A stretch of 23,257 nucleotides of DNA from RBG-16-66-20 sp049651845 (GCA_049651845.1 JBASCW010000089.1:1-23257); one strand, 5' to 3'; counted from the stretch's first letter, positions 14,510-22,747 are shown. Notes: generated by a model not told the origin, from the sequence alone. Program-made: numbers and translations.

Positions 14510-15958
14510 TCACTCCTTTGCGAGAGAGTTCCAGAGGTACATGACCGCGTACGCGCGCCAAGGCCGCCAGGCTTCGCCGGCTTCCAGCACGCGCTGCGGA
14601 TTGCGTTCTCCCAAGGCGCGCATCACGCCCAGATCGGTATGCGGGAACGCATCCGGCCAGGCGAGCGCGCGCATGGCGATGTACTGCGCCGTCCATTCGC
14701 CGACGCCGGGCAGCGCGCGCAGCTGGTCCAGCGTCGCCTCGATGTCCGCATTGGGCGTCAGGTCGAGCTTGCCGTCGGCGACCGCGCGCGCCAGCGCGAT
14801 CACGCTGCGTGCGCGCGCGCCGGGCATGCCCAGGCGCGCGACCTGCCCGTAGGGAACAGCTGCGATTCGTGCGGCGGAGGGAAAGAGCGTGCCGATGGAC
14901 GCAAAGGGCGTCGCGAGCGGTTCGCCGAACGCGGCGGCGAAGCGGCCGGCCACCGTGCGCGCCGCGGCCACGGTTACCTGCTGGCCGAGGATCGCGCGCA
15001 CCCCGACCTCGAAGCCATCGAACGCGCCGGGCACGCGCAGGCCCGGCTGGCGCTCGCCGAGCGCCCCCAACGCCTGCGCGACTTCGGCCGGGTTGCAGGC
15101 GAGGTCCATGAGCGCCTTCACGCGCGAGAGCACCGGCGGCAGCGCCTTGGCGAGCGAGGCAGACACCGAGACGCGCAGCGCGGCCTTCTTCGGCGAGGGC
15201 GCAACCTCGATCCAGCCGGTCCTGTCCTTGCCATCGACCTCGACGCGCACGCTGCGCCGGAAGCGGCCGTCCTCGAGCGCGTCGACGCCGGCGATCGCGC
15301 GCGCGCCGAGGAACGCGCTCACCGCGGGCCAGTCGTAGGGCGGCCGGTAGGCGAGCTCGAACTGCAGCGCGTCAGGCGCGGCCGCGCCGACGGCGTCCTT
15401 CATGTGGCGGCGCAGGCGCGTCGGCTGCAGCCGGTAGCGCTCCCTGAACAGGGCGTTGAAGCGGCGCAGGCTGCCAAAGCCGCTCGCATAGGCGACCTCG
15501 GTCACCGGCAGCGCGGTGTCCGTGAGCAGCCGCTTGGCGAGCAGCAGGCGCTGCGTCTGCGCGTATTCGACCGGCGAGACGCCGAACTCGGCGCCGAACG
15601 CGCGGCGCAGGTGCCGGTCGGTGATGCCGAGGCGCGCCGCCACCGCGTCCAGGCCGTCCTCGTCCAGCGCGCGGTCCTCGATCAGGCTCGCGGCGGCCTG
15701 CGCGAGCCGCGAGGTCGCGTCGATGCTCGCGTTGCCGGGCGCGAGCTCGGGCCGGCAGCGCAGGCAGGGCCGGTAACCGCCGGACTCGGCCGCGGCCGCG
15801 CTCGGGTAGAAGCGGCAGTTCTCGCGCCGCGGCGGCTTCACGGTGCACACCGGCCGGCAGTAGATGCGCGTCGAGGACACCGCGACGAAGAAGCGGCCGT
15901 CGAACCGGGCGTCCCGCGCGCGCAACGCGCGGTAACAGGTCTGTGCGTCCAGCGTCAT
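14510..15958 (-). CDS. alkA: Ada N-terminal/AraC regulator fused to AlkA DNA-3-methyladenine glycosylase
   Basis: 482 residues. Residues 1-75: Ada zinc domain with Cys34, Cys38, Cys65 and Cys68 (IYCRPVCTV, CLRCRPE), Cys34 being the phosphotriester methyl acceptor by analogy with E. coli Cys38. About 80-185: AraC-type double HTH (GITDRHLRRAF, YASGFGSLRRFNALFRERY). About 195-482: AlkA glycosylase with helix-hairpin-helix LRALPGVGEWTAQYIA and catalytic Asp442 (FPHTDLG). Known: the Ada half becomes an activator once methylated on Cys, and the AlkA half excises 3-methyladenine and related bases. Sensor, activator and repair enzyme are thus one polypeptide, while the guanine methyltransferase is separate in ogt. 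A 109-bp divergent region with a large inverted repeat lies upstream and is a likely autoregulatory site. Confidence 0.93.
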   Translation of the reverse strand: MTLDAQTCYRALRARDARFDGRFFVAVSSTRIYCRPVCTVKPPRRENCRFYPSAAAAESGGYRPCLRCRPELAPGNASIDATSRLAQAAASLIEDRALDEDGLDAVAARLGITDRHLRRAFGAEFGVSPVEYAQTQRLLLAKRLLTDTALPVTEVAYASGFGSLRRFNALFRERYRLQPTRLRRHMKDAVGAAAPDALQFELAYRPPYDWPAVSAFLGARAIAGVDALEDGRFRRSVRVEVDGKDRTGWIEVAPSPKKAALRVSVSASLAKALPPVLSRVKALMDLACNPAEVAQALGALGERQPGLRVPGAFDGFEVGVRAILGQQVTVAAARTVAGRFAAAFGEPLATPFASIGTLFPSAARIAAVPYGQVARLGMPGARARSVIALARAVADGKLDLTPNADIEATLDQLRALPGVGEWTAQYIAMRALAWPDAFPHTDLGVMRALGERNPQRVLEAGEAWRPWRAYAVMYLWNSLAKE

Positions 15959-15984
15959 GGCCGCATTCTGAGGCGGCGCGCGGC

Positions 15985-16037
15985 GGCTGGCTAGCCGTTT
16001 TCGGACCTGACGCCGTGGTGTCCGAAAACGGCCAGCC
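15985..16037. promoter_or_regulatory. Large inverted repeat in the alkA-eamA divergent region
   Basis: GGCTGG (15985-15990) plus CCGTTTTCGGAC (15995-16006) is repeated inverted as GTCCGAAAACGGCCAGCC (16020-16037), an exact 18-base match interrupted in the left arm by CTAG (15991-15994); the loop is 13 bases. It starts 27 bases upstream of the alkA start and ends 30 bases before the eamA start, so it covers the promoter zone of both. It does not match the E. coli Ada box. Could be an operator for the Ada/AraC domain, an insertion of a repeated element, or a shared hairpin. Confidence 0.6.
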
Positions 16038-16067
16038 GGCGCGGCCCAGATCGGCGATGATGGCGGC

Positions 16068-16922
16068 GTGACTGCGGCCGATTACGCGCGCCTGGTGCTG
16101 CTGGCAGCGATCTGGGGCGGCGCGTTCCCGTTCATGCGGGTCGCGGCGCCCGCGTTCGGCCCGGCCTGGACCGCGGAGCTGCGCGTGCTGCTGGGCGGCC
16201 TCGCGCTGCTCGCCTGGTTCCGGCTCACGGGCTACGACGCCGGGCTGCGGCGCAACGCGCGCGCCTACCTGAGGATCGGCGCGATCGGCATCGCGCTGCC
16301 GTTCGTGCTGTATTCGTTCGCCGCGATGCACGCGCCCGCCGCGCTGCTGTCGATCCTGAATGCCACCGCGCCGATGTTCGGTCTCGCCTGGAGCGTGTCC
16401 TTCGGCGACGAGCGCGCCACGCTACGCCGCTTCGCGGGCCTCGCGCTGGGCCTCGCCGGCGTCGCGCTGGTCGCCGCGCCCCCGGGCACCGCCACCGACC
16501 CGCTGTTCGGCTGGGCGGTCGCGGCGGCGCTCGGCGCCTGCTGCGCCTACGGCTCGGTGGGCGTGGTCATGAAGCGCTGGTCCGAGGGCGCCGCGCCGCG
16601 CGCCATGGCGGCGGGCAACCAGCTCGGCGCCGCGCTGCTCCTCGTGCCGCTACTGCCCGTGCTGCCGCCGCCGTCTGCGCCTACGGCGCTCGCCGTGGCG
16701 AACCTGCTCGCGCTCGCGCTGCTCGCGAGCGCGGTCGCGTTCCCGCTCTACTTCCGCCTGATCGCCGACGTCGGCGCGACGCGCGCGCTCACGGTCACCT
16801 ACCTGATCCCGCTGTTCGGCGTGCTCTGGGGCTGGCTGTTCCTCGGCGAGGCACTGCCGGGCGCCGCGCTCGCGGGCGGCCTGCTGATCCTCGCCGGGAC
16901 CGCGCTCGTCACGCGCAGTTAG
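16068..16922 (+). CDS. DMT-superfamily EamA-type transporter
   Basis: 284 residues from GTG 16068, with about ten membrane helices arranged as two EamA repeats (about residues 6-135 and 145-283). Features include AAIWGGAFPFMRVA in helix 1, the helix-4-like SILNATAPMF, and the second-repeat counterpart TYLIPLFGVLWGWLFLGE. Known: EamA proteins are inner-membrane exporters or importers of amino acids, amines or metabolites; the substrate is not predictable here. An ATG at 16057 in another frame yields only four codons. Divergent from alkA across an inverted repeat; 12 bases before fadH, so probably co-transcribed with it. Confidence 0.9.
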   Translation: MTAADYARLVLLAAIWGGAFPFMRVAAPAFGPAWTAELRVLLGGLALLAWFRLTGYDAGLRRNARAYLRIGAIGIALPFVLYSFAAMHAPAALLSILNATAPMFGLAWSVSFGDERATLRRFAGLALGLAGVALVAAPPGTATDPLFGWAVAAALGACCAYGSVGVVMKRWSEGAAPRAMAAGNQLGAALLLVPLLPVLPPPSAPTALAVANLLALALLASAVAFPLYFRLIADVGATRALTVTYLIPLFGVLWGWLFLGEALPGAALAGGLLILAGTALVTRS

Positions 16923-16934
16923 AATCGCGGGGCC

Positions 16935-18935
16935 GTGCCCGCGTATCCGAATCTGTTTCGCCCGCTCAAGCTCGCCGGTGGCGTCACGCTGCCGAACCGC
17001 GTTCTCATGGGCTCGATGCACACGGGCCTCGAGGCGCGGCCCGACGGCATGGCGCGCCTGGCGGCGTTCTACGCCGAGCGCGCGAAGGGCGGCGTTGCGC
17101 TGATCGCCACGGGCGGCTTCTCGCCGAACGACGTGGGCGAGCTCTCGCCGCACCGCGCGCAGATGAGTACCAGGGAGGACGCGCAGCGCCACCGTGTGAT
17201 CCCGCAAGCGGTGCACGACGCGGGCGGGCGCATCGTGCTGCAAGTCCTGCACTCGGGCCGCTACGGCTTCCACGACCGCATCGTCGCGCCCTCGCCCGTG
17301 AAGTCGGGCATCAACCCGGGCACGCCGCGCGAGCTCGGCGCGCCGGAAATCGAGCAGACGATCGGCGACTTCGTGCGCGCGGCGGTGCTCGCGCAGACCG
17401 CCGGCTACGACGGCGTCGAGGTGATGGGCTCCGAGGGCTACCTGATCACGCAGTTCCTCGCGCCGCGTACCAACCAGAGGCAGGACGACTGGGGCGGGTC
17501 GCTGGAGAACCGCATGCGCTTCGCGTGCGAGATCGTGCGCCAGACGCGCGTCGCCACCGGCCCGGAGTTCATCATCGTTTACCGCATCTCCGCGCTGGAT
17601 CTCGTCGAGGGCGGCCTCACGGGCGCCGAGACCGGGCAGCTCGCGCGCGCCATCGAGCGCGCCGGCGCGACGCTCCTCAACACCGGCATCGGCTGGCACG
17701 AGGCACGCATCCCGACCATCGCGCAGGCCGTGCCGCGCGCGGGCTTCGCCTGGGCGGCGCGGCGCCTGAAGCAGGCGGTGAAGATCCCGGTGGTTGCCTC
17801 CAACCGCATCAACGCTCCCGAGATCGCCGAAGCGATCCTCGAGCGCGGCGACGCGGACATGGTCTCGCTCGCGCGTGCGATGCTCGCCGACGCGGAGTTC
17901 GCCGCCAAGGCAAAGGCCGGCGACCGCGCCGGCATCAACATCTGCATTGCCTGCAACCAGGCCTGCCTCGACCACTACTTCATCGGCCAGCCGGCGAGCT
18001 GCGTGGTCAATCCGCGGGCAGGGCGCGAGTCGAAGCTTGTCTATGCGGAGGCTCCGAACAAAAAGCGCATCGCCGTAGTCGGCGGTGGGCCTGCCGGACT
18101 TTCCTGCGCCGCAGTGGCCGCTGAGCGCGGCCATCAGGTCACGCTGTTCGAGAAGGCGCCCGAGCTGGGCGGCCAGTTCAACCTCGCGAAGAAGATCCCG
18201 GGCAAGCAGGAGTTCGCCGAGTCGGTCGCCTACTACGCCGAGCGCCTGCGGCGCGCCGGCGTCGCGGTCCGCCTCGGACATGCGCCCGCTCCGGCGGAGC
18301 TCGCCGCGTTCGACGAGACGGTGATCGCCACGGGCATCGACCCGCGCAGGCCGGAGATCCCGGGCATCGATCACCCGAGCGTGGTGGGCTACGCCGACCT
18401 GCTCTCGGGCCGCGCGCAGGCGGGCAGGAACGTCGCCATCATCGGCGCGGGCGGCATCGGCTTCGACGTCGCGCTGTACCTGCTCGAGCGAACCAGCCGC
18501 TCTATGCTGGAATCCCGGGAGTTCAACAGGCATTGGGGCGTTTCCGAGGATTCTTCGATTCCGGGCGGCCTTGCCCCCGAAGGAATGGAAAAGCCTCATG
18601 AAAGGATCAAGATCACCCTGTTGAAGCGCTCGACGACGCCCTTTGGCAGCACGCTCGGGCGCACCACCGGCTGGGTGCACCGCGCCGAGCTCGCGCGCAA
18701 TGGCGTGGCGATGATCCGCGGCGTGCAGTACCGCCGCATCGACGATGCGGGCGTGCACATCGCCGTGGATGGGAAGGAGCAGCTCGTGCCGGCCGACACG
18801 GTTGTGATTTGTGCAGGACAGGAACCCGACAGAAGACTGAAAGGCACCCATCTGATCGGTGGCGCGAGGCAAGCGGGCGAGCTGGACGCCAAGCGCGCGA
18901 TGCTGGAGGGCGCCGAGCTCGCGGCCGCGCTGTGA
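16935..18935 (+). CDS. fadH: NADPH-dependent 2,4-dienoyl-CoA reductase (FadH-like)
   Basis: 666 residues from GTG 16935, full length for FadH. Residues about 1-330: FMN TIM barrel of the old-yellow-enzyme family with Tyr169 (GSEGYLITQFLAPR) and His255 (GIGWHEAR), which align three residues past the E. coli catalytic Tyr166 and His252. The [4Fe-4S] cysteines are Cys337, Cys340, Cys344 and Cys356. About 370-666: FAD/NADPH domains with IAVVGGGPAGLSCAA and a second dinucleotide fold VAIIGAGGIGFDVALYL. Known reaction: reduction of 2,4-dienoyl-CoA to 3-enoyl-CoA in beta-oxidation of polyunsaturated chains. The stop overlaps the GT9 start as GTGA. Confidence 0.93.
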   Translation: MPAYPNLFRPLKLAGGVTLPNRVLMGSMHTGLEARPDGMARLAAFYAERAKGGVALIATGGFSPNDVGELSPHRAQMSTREDAQRHRVIPQAVHDAGGRIVLQVLHSGRYGFHDRIVAPSPVKSGINPGTPRELGAPEIEQTIGDFVRAAVLAQTAGYDGVEVMGSEGYLITQFLAPRTNQRQDDWGGSLENRMRFACEIVRQTRVATGPEFIIVYRISALDLVEGGLTGAETGQLARAIERAGATLLNTGIGWHEARIPTIAQAVPRAGFAWAARRLKQAVKIPVVASNRINAPEIAEAILERGDADMVSLARAMLADAEFAAKAKAGDRAGINICIACNQACLDHYFIGQPASCVVNPRAGRESKLVYAEAPNKKRIAVVGGGPAGLSCAAVAAERGHQVTLFEKAPELGGQFNLAKKIPGKQEFAESVAYYAERLRRAGVAVRLGHAPAPAELAAFDETVIATGIDPRRPEIPGIDHPSVVGYADLLSGRAQAGRNVAIIGAGGIGFDVALYLLERTSRSMLESREFNRHWGVSEDSSIPGGLAPEGMEKPHERIKITLLKRSTTPFGSTLGRTTGWVHRAELARNGVAMIRGVQYRRIDDAGVHIAVDGKEQLVPADTVVICAGQEPDRRLKGTHLIGGARQAGELDAKRAMLEGAELAAAL

Positions 18936-19996
18936 GCCGAAGGGTTTTATTCGTCATCCGCGGCAAGCTGGGCGACACGATCTCCGCCTACGCCACCGTG
19001 CGCGCCTATGCCGAGGCATACCCGGCCGACGCGATCACGCTGCTGGTGCGCGCGAACTACGCGCCGCTGTTCGCTCGCGAGCGCGGCCTGCGCGTGGTCG
19101 GCTTCTCCAGCCGCCTCGCGATGTTCGCGAAGCTCGCCTGGCTGCGCTGGACCGAACCGCCGTTCGACGCGCTGCTGGTGCTGCTCGGCTTCGGGCCGCC
19201 GGTGCGCCGCCTCGGGCGCATGGTGCGCGCGGCGCGCAAGATCTACCTGGACGGGCGCTTCCGCGACGTCTTCCCGGAATGGCCCGAGATCCCGCCGGAC
19301 CATGTGCAGTCGGAACCCGCGTGGCGCGTCGCGCGCCTGTTCGCGCCCGGTCTTGCGCAGCCGCAGCGCCTGCACATTCCCGGCCTCGCGGCGCTGCGCC
19401 GGCCGCGCGGATCCCCGCCGCCCGTGATCGGCATCGCGCCGGTCTCGGACGAGCCGCGCCGCTCAATGGGCCCCGCGGTGCTGCGCACGCTCATCGAAGC
19501 GCTCGCGCGCGCGCACCCGGGCAGCGCGATCCACGTGCTCATCAACCGCGCCGATGCCGATGCGCAGCCGCTGCTGGCGATGGCGCGGGCGAGCGGCTTG
19601 CCCGCGGGCGCGCAGTTCCGCGAGTTCCCGCGGCTGGAGGACCTGTTCGCCGAGTTCGCCGGCCTGGAGCACTTGCACGCGACCGATACGGGCCTGTATC
19701 ACCTCGCCGCGGCGATGGGCGTGCCGCTCACCACCTATTTCGGCCCTACGCAGCCGCAGCGCAACGGCTTTCCGGCGCAGCCCGCGCTCACGCGCGTGCG
19801 CATCGCGGCGCTCGGCGGCGAGCACTGCGAGGAGAAGGCGTGCCGCCGGCCGGTGTGCCTGGAAATCCCGGTCGCACGCCACCACGGCGGCGAGCCGCCC
19901 GCATTCGAGCTGGACGAGCGGCCGCAGGGCTGCCTGCTACGCGCACATGCGCGCGAGGACCTGCGCGCGCTCCGGGTGGACACGCCACCCGGCTAG
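18932..19996 (+). CDS. Glycosyltransferase family 9 (heptosyltransferase-like)
   Basis: 354 residues from GTG 18932. GT-B fold of family 9: the N-terminal RRVLFVIRGKLGDTISAYAT (the nucleotide-sugar transferase glycine-rich start, IRxxxLGD), then in the C-terminal half HLHATDTGLYHLAAAMGVPL and TTYFGPTQPQRNGF, the donor-site pattern (D-G-HLA-A-GxP, FGPT). Known: the family adds heptose or related sugars to LPS inner core or other surface glycans, acting on the cytosolic side. Substrate not assignable, so no gene symbol. Four-base overlap with fadH suggests co-translation though the functions seem unrelated. It ends convergently, the stop overlapping the next gene's stop in a CTAG. Confidence 0.88.
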   Translation: MSRRVLFVIRGKLGDTISAYATVRAYAEAYPADAITLLVRANYAPLFARERGLRVVGFSSRLAMFAKLAWLRWTEPPFDALLVLLGFGPPVRRLGRMVRAARKIYLDGRFRDVFPEWPEIPPDHVQSEPAWRVARLFAPGLAQPQRLHIPGLAALRRPRGSPPPVIGIAPVSDEPRRSMGPAVLRTLIEALARAHPGSAIHVLINRADADAQPLLAMARASGLPAGAQFREFPRLEDLFAEFAGLEHLHATDTGLYHLAAAMGVPLTTYFGPTQPQRNGFPAQPALTRVRIAALGGEHCEEKACRRPVCLEIPVARHHGGEPPAFELDERPQGCLLRAHAREDLRALRVDTPPG

Positions 19997-20742
19997 CGGC
20001 AGTTGGACGGAAGGTATTTGGCGTCGAAGTCGATCGTCCGGCAGATCCACTCCAGCGCGCCGTCCTTCTCGACCGCGGCGATCTCGAAGCGCCTGCCGTC
20101 GTCGCGCTCGCCCAGCGTGACGACGATCGCGCGCCGCCCGGCGTCCCAGCCGACCGATCTCGTGAACTTCATGGGATCGCTCTCCCCGATCTTCGCCGCC
20201 TCCCGCGGCCCGGGCAGCCGGCGCTCGTTCGCGTGGAACTCGGCCACCGGCGCCTTCAGCGCCGCAGCGCGCGCCAGCCCTTCGCTCGCGCGCTCGCGGC
20301 GCGAGTACTCGAGCTGCGCCACGGCGCTGACATAGGCGAGGGTGCCGGGGATCACGATGATCGCCAGCGCGCCGATCGCGGTGAACACCGACGGCGGCTT
20401 CGGCGCCTTGCCCTCGCGCCTGAACTGCGCGAGGTAGAGCGAGTCCGCGTACAGCGGCAGCAGCACGAAGACGGCGAGCAGGTAGACGACGCCCGTCGCC
20501 GCCACCGCCGTGCCCATGTCGCCCTCGGGCACGAGCCATTGCACCACGAACACCGGCAGGAACAGGCAGAAGACCGGTGCCATCAGGTTCAGCAGCGACC
20601 AGCCGTACATGCGCCGGTACCAGAACCAGCCGGTGCTGTGCAGGAAGGCGGCGAAGTTCCAGCCCGGCACCCAGGTTCGGTCCTTCGCCCGCATGCGCTC
20701 CCAATGCCGGAGATAGCGTCCGCTCAGCGGCGCCGGTTGCAT
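19993..20742 (-). CDS. DUF2628-like membrane protein fused to a type IV pilin-like domain
   Basis: 249 residues from ATG 20742. Residues about 25-105: an aromatic-rich WNFAAFLHSTGWFWYRRMYG segment followed by two TM helices, as in DUF2628-type proteins. Residues about 119-249 look like a whole type IV pilin: hydrophobic helix VFTAIGALAIIVIPGTLAYV, then LEYSRRERASEGLARAAALK with PVAEFHANERRLP (pilins read like YTARAQVSEGL...AVAEFYANNG), ending EWICRTIDFDAKYLPSNCR, with Cys234/Cys248 as a likely D-loop disulfide. The prepilin peptidase site G|FTLIE is absent (SVFTAIG, no Glu5), so it should stay in the membrane. Probably an inner-membrane anchored pilin-like display protein; function unknown. 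Convergent with GT9, divergent from cofD. Confidence 0.8.
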   Translation of the reverse strand: MQPAPLSGRYLRHWERMRAKDRTWVPGWNFAAFLHSTGWFWYRRMYGWSLLNLMAPVFCLFLPVFVVQWLVPEGDMGTAVAATGVVYLLAVFVLLPLYADSLYLAQFRREGKAPKPPSVFTAIGALAIIVIPGTLAYVSAVAQLEYSRRERASEGLARAAALKAPVAEFHANERRLPGPREAAKIGESDPMKFTRSVGWDAGRRAIVVTLGERDDGRRFEIAAVEKDGALEWICRTIDFDAKYLPSNCR

Positions 20743-20776
20743 GCCCTCTATCGTATAGGCCCGGTAAACTTACGCC
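20743..20776. promoter_or_regulatory. 34-bp divergent gap between pilin-like gene and cofD
   Basis: The starts of the two divergent genes are 34 bases apart. The gap contains a small palindrome CTATCGTATAG (20748-20758) and a TAAACT element, either of which could form -10-like sequence. No pair of promoters can be resolved. Confidence 0.35.
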
Positions 20777-21739
20777 ATGGGAACCGTAGTGGCGCTGACG
20801 GGTCAGGTGGGCGGGGCGAAGCTGGTGGACGGGCTGTACCACCTGCGCGGCAAGGACCTGGTGGCGATCGTCAATACCGGCGACGACTACGAGCACCTGA
20901 CGCTGCACTTCTCGCCCGACATCGACACCACGCTGTACATGCTCTCGGGCATGGGCAGCGAAAAGGCGCCCTGGGAGCCCGCCAACGAAAGCCATGCGCT
21001 CTACGGCACGCTCAAGCAGTTCGGCGGCCCCGACCGCATGTCGCTCGGCGATCGCTCGCTGGCGGCGCCGTTGCTGCGCACCGCCTGGCTCGCCGAGGAC
21101 CGCCGCCTGACCGCGATCACGCTGGATTTCTGCAAGCAACTGGGCATCGGCGCGCGCGTGCTGCCGATGAGCGACGAGCCGGTGCGCACCTACGTGCAGA
21201 CGGAGGAAGGCGAGGTGTCGTTCCAGGAGTACTTCACCACGCTCGCCTGCGAGCCGGCGGTGACCGGTTTCAAGTACGCCGGCGCCGAGGACGCCATGCT
21301 CACGCAGGAGGTGTCCGACGCGCTCGACTCCGAGGACCTGGAAGCAGTGGTGATCTGCCCGGCCAATCCCTACCACACCATTCGCCCGATCCTCGAGGTG
21401 CCGAACATGCGCGAGTTGCTGCGCAAGCGCCGCGCGCCGGTGATCGCGGTGACGCCGATCGTCGGCGGCAAGGCGCTCAAGGGCTCGGCCGGCAAGATCA
21501 TGAAGGAACTGGGCCACGAGCCCTCGGCGCGGCGCGTGGCGCTGGAGTACCTCAAGCTCATCGACGGCTTCGTGATGGACAGCGAGGACGCGGCGCGCGC
21601 CGAGGACGTGCGCGCGAGCGGCATCGAAGTGCTGGTCGCCAACACCGTGATGCGCACGCTGGAGGACCGCACGGCGCTCGCGCGCGCGGTGCTCGCCTTC
21701 GCGCAGACCATCCGCGAGCGGCGCCTGCAGGAGGCCTAG
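20777..21739 (+). CDS. cofD: 2-phospho-L-lactate transferase-like protein (CofD/FbiA family)
   Basis: 320 residues from ATG 20777, the normal length of CofD/FbiA. Family signatures: ALTGQVGGAKLVDGL at the N-terminus (usually LTGGVGGAK; Gln10 replaces a glycine), IVNTGDDYEHL (31-41), SPDIDTTLYMLSGM, FGGPDRMSLGDRSLA, SDEPVRTYVQTEEG, FQEYF, CPANPYHTIRPIL, and VTPIVGGKALKG. Known: CofD couples the lactate or glycerate phosphate carrier from CofC to the deazaflavin Fo, the penultimate stage of coenzyme F420 synthesis. Common in archaea and actinobacteria, patchy in proteobacteria. No cofC, cofE, cofG or cofH is in the window. Divergent from the pilin-like gene; seven bases before moxR. Confidence 0.88.
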   Translation: MGTVVALTGQVGGAKLVDGLYHLRGKDLVAIVNTGDDYEHLTLHFSPDIDTTLYMLSGMGSEKAPWEPANESHALYGTLKQFGGPDRMSLGDRSLAAPLLRTAWLAEDRRLTAITLDFCKQLGIGARVLPMSDEPVRTYVQTEEGEVSFQEYFTTLACEPAVTGFKYAGAEDAMLTQEVSDALDSEDLEAVVICPANPYHTIRPILEVPNMRELLRKRRAPVIAVTPIVGGKALKGSAGKIMKELGHEPSARRVALEYLKLIDGFVMDSEDAARAEDVRASGIEVLVANTVMRTLEDRTALARAVLAFAQTIRERRLQEA

Positions 21740-21746
21740 GACGCCG

Positions 21747-22712
21747 GTGGACGCGGCCTCTCCCCAGATCGCGACGGCGGCCGAGGCGAGCGCGCTGTTC
21801 GGCCGCATCGCCAGCAATATCGAGAAGGTCATGCGCGGCAGCCGCGCGGGCGTGCGCAAGCTGCTCGCCGCGTTCGCCTCGGGCGGCCACGTGCTGATCG
21901 AGGACTATCCCGGCACCGGCAAGACCACGCTCGCCAAGAGCCTCGCCGCCTCGATCGGCGCGAAGTTCTCGCGCGTGCAGTTCACGCCCGACCTGCTGCC
22001 CTCGGACATTCTCGGCGTGTCGGTGTTCAACCAGCGCGAGCAGACCTTCGAATTCCGCGCCGGCCCGGTATTCACCTCGATCCTGTTGGCGGATGAGATC
22101 AACCGCACCTCGCCGCGCACGCAGTCGGCGCTGCTGGAGGTGATGGCCGAGGGCCAGGTCTCCGTCGAGGGCCGCACGCACGTCATGGACGAGCTGTTCT
22201 TCGTGGTGGCGACGCAGAACCCGGTCGAGTTCCGCGGCACCTATCCGCTGCCCGAAGCGCAGATGGACCGCTTCGCGATGTGCCTCGCGCTCGGCTACCT
22301 GGACGCCGACACCGAGGCCGAGGTGCTGGCCGCGCAGGACCTCGGCCACCCGCTCGCGAGCCTGCGCGCGGTGGCCACGCGCGAGGAGGTGGTCGCGCTC
22401 AAGCAGCGCGTGCGCCACGTGCGGCTCGCGCCCGAGCTGCGCCGGTATGTCGTGGAATTGACCCGACGGACCCGTTCCGCTCCGCAAGTGCAGCTCGGCT
22501 GCGGCCCGCGCGCCTCGATCGCGCTCGCGGGCGCCGCCAAGGCGCTCGCACTCTTCGACGGCGAGGAATACGTGCGCCCGGAGCACCTGCACGAGCTCGC
22601 CGTGCCGGTGCTCGCGCACCGCATGGTGCTCGATCCGCAGGCGAAGTTCGCCGGCGCCAGCGCCGCGGCCCTGGTCGGCGACATCCTGCGCGAGGTGCCG
22701 GTGCCCGCGTAG
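21747..22712 (+). CDS. MoxR family AAA+ ATPase
   Basis: 321 residues from GTG 21747, with GGAGG 12 bases upstream. AAA+ core: Walker A EDYPGTGKTT (about 52-61), Walker B ILLADEINR (about 112-120), sensor-1 region VVATQNPVEFRGTYPLPEAQMDRF typical of MoxR, and the lid domain from about residue 210. Known: MoxR ATPases are chaperone-like factors that help assemble or activate partner complexes and usually sit next to DUF58 and VWA genes, as here. Seven bases separate it from the cofD stop, so co-transcription is likely, but a functional link to F420 is not shown. Confidence 0.93.
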   Translation: MDAASPQIATAAEASALFGRIASNIEKVMRGSRAGVRKLLAAFASGGHVLIEDYPGTGKTTLAKSLAASIGAKFSRVQFTPDLLPSDILGVSVFNQREQTFEFRAGPVFTSILLADEINRTSPRTQSALLEVMAEGQVSVEGRTHVMDELFFVVATQNPVEFRGTYPLPEAQMDRFAMCLALGYLDADTEAEVLAAQDLGHPLASLRAVATREEVVALKQRVRHVRLAPELRRYVVELTRRTRSAPQVQLGCGPRASIALAGAAKALALFDGEEYVRPEHLHELAVPVLAHRMVLDPQAKFAGASAAALVGDILREVPVPA

Positions 22713-22720
22713 CGGGCCCG

Positions 22721-22747
22721 ATGCGGCGCTTCATCGTCCGCGTATGA
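22721..22747 (+). other. Eight-codon leader frame overlapping the DUF58 start
   Basis: ATG 22721 opens MRRFIVRV and stops at TGA 22745-22747, overlapping the DUF58 ATG as ATGA. The codons mirror the DUF58 start MKRFIYRS almost exactly, and the DNA repeats with a 23-base offset (ATGCGGCGCTTCATCG against ATGAAGCGGTTCATCT). Either a local duplication of the start region or a translational coupling leader. Confidence 0.4.

Noticed and set aside
16650..18872. 740-codon minus-strand frame opposite fadH and eamA
   Set aside because: Composition typical of antisense shadow (Arg, Ala, Asp, His rich) and opposite two genes with conserved motifs.
19993..19996. Overlapping stop codons of GT9 and the pilin-like gene in a CTAG
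   Set aside because: Common in compact genomes because CTAG gives TAG on both strands; not evidence of regulation.
18859..21897. 1012-codon plus-strand frame spanning GT9, the pilin-like gene and cofD
   Set aside because: Low-complexity Arg/Ala translation across three well-supported genes on both strands; an artefact of GC-rich codons.
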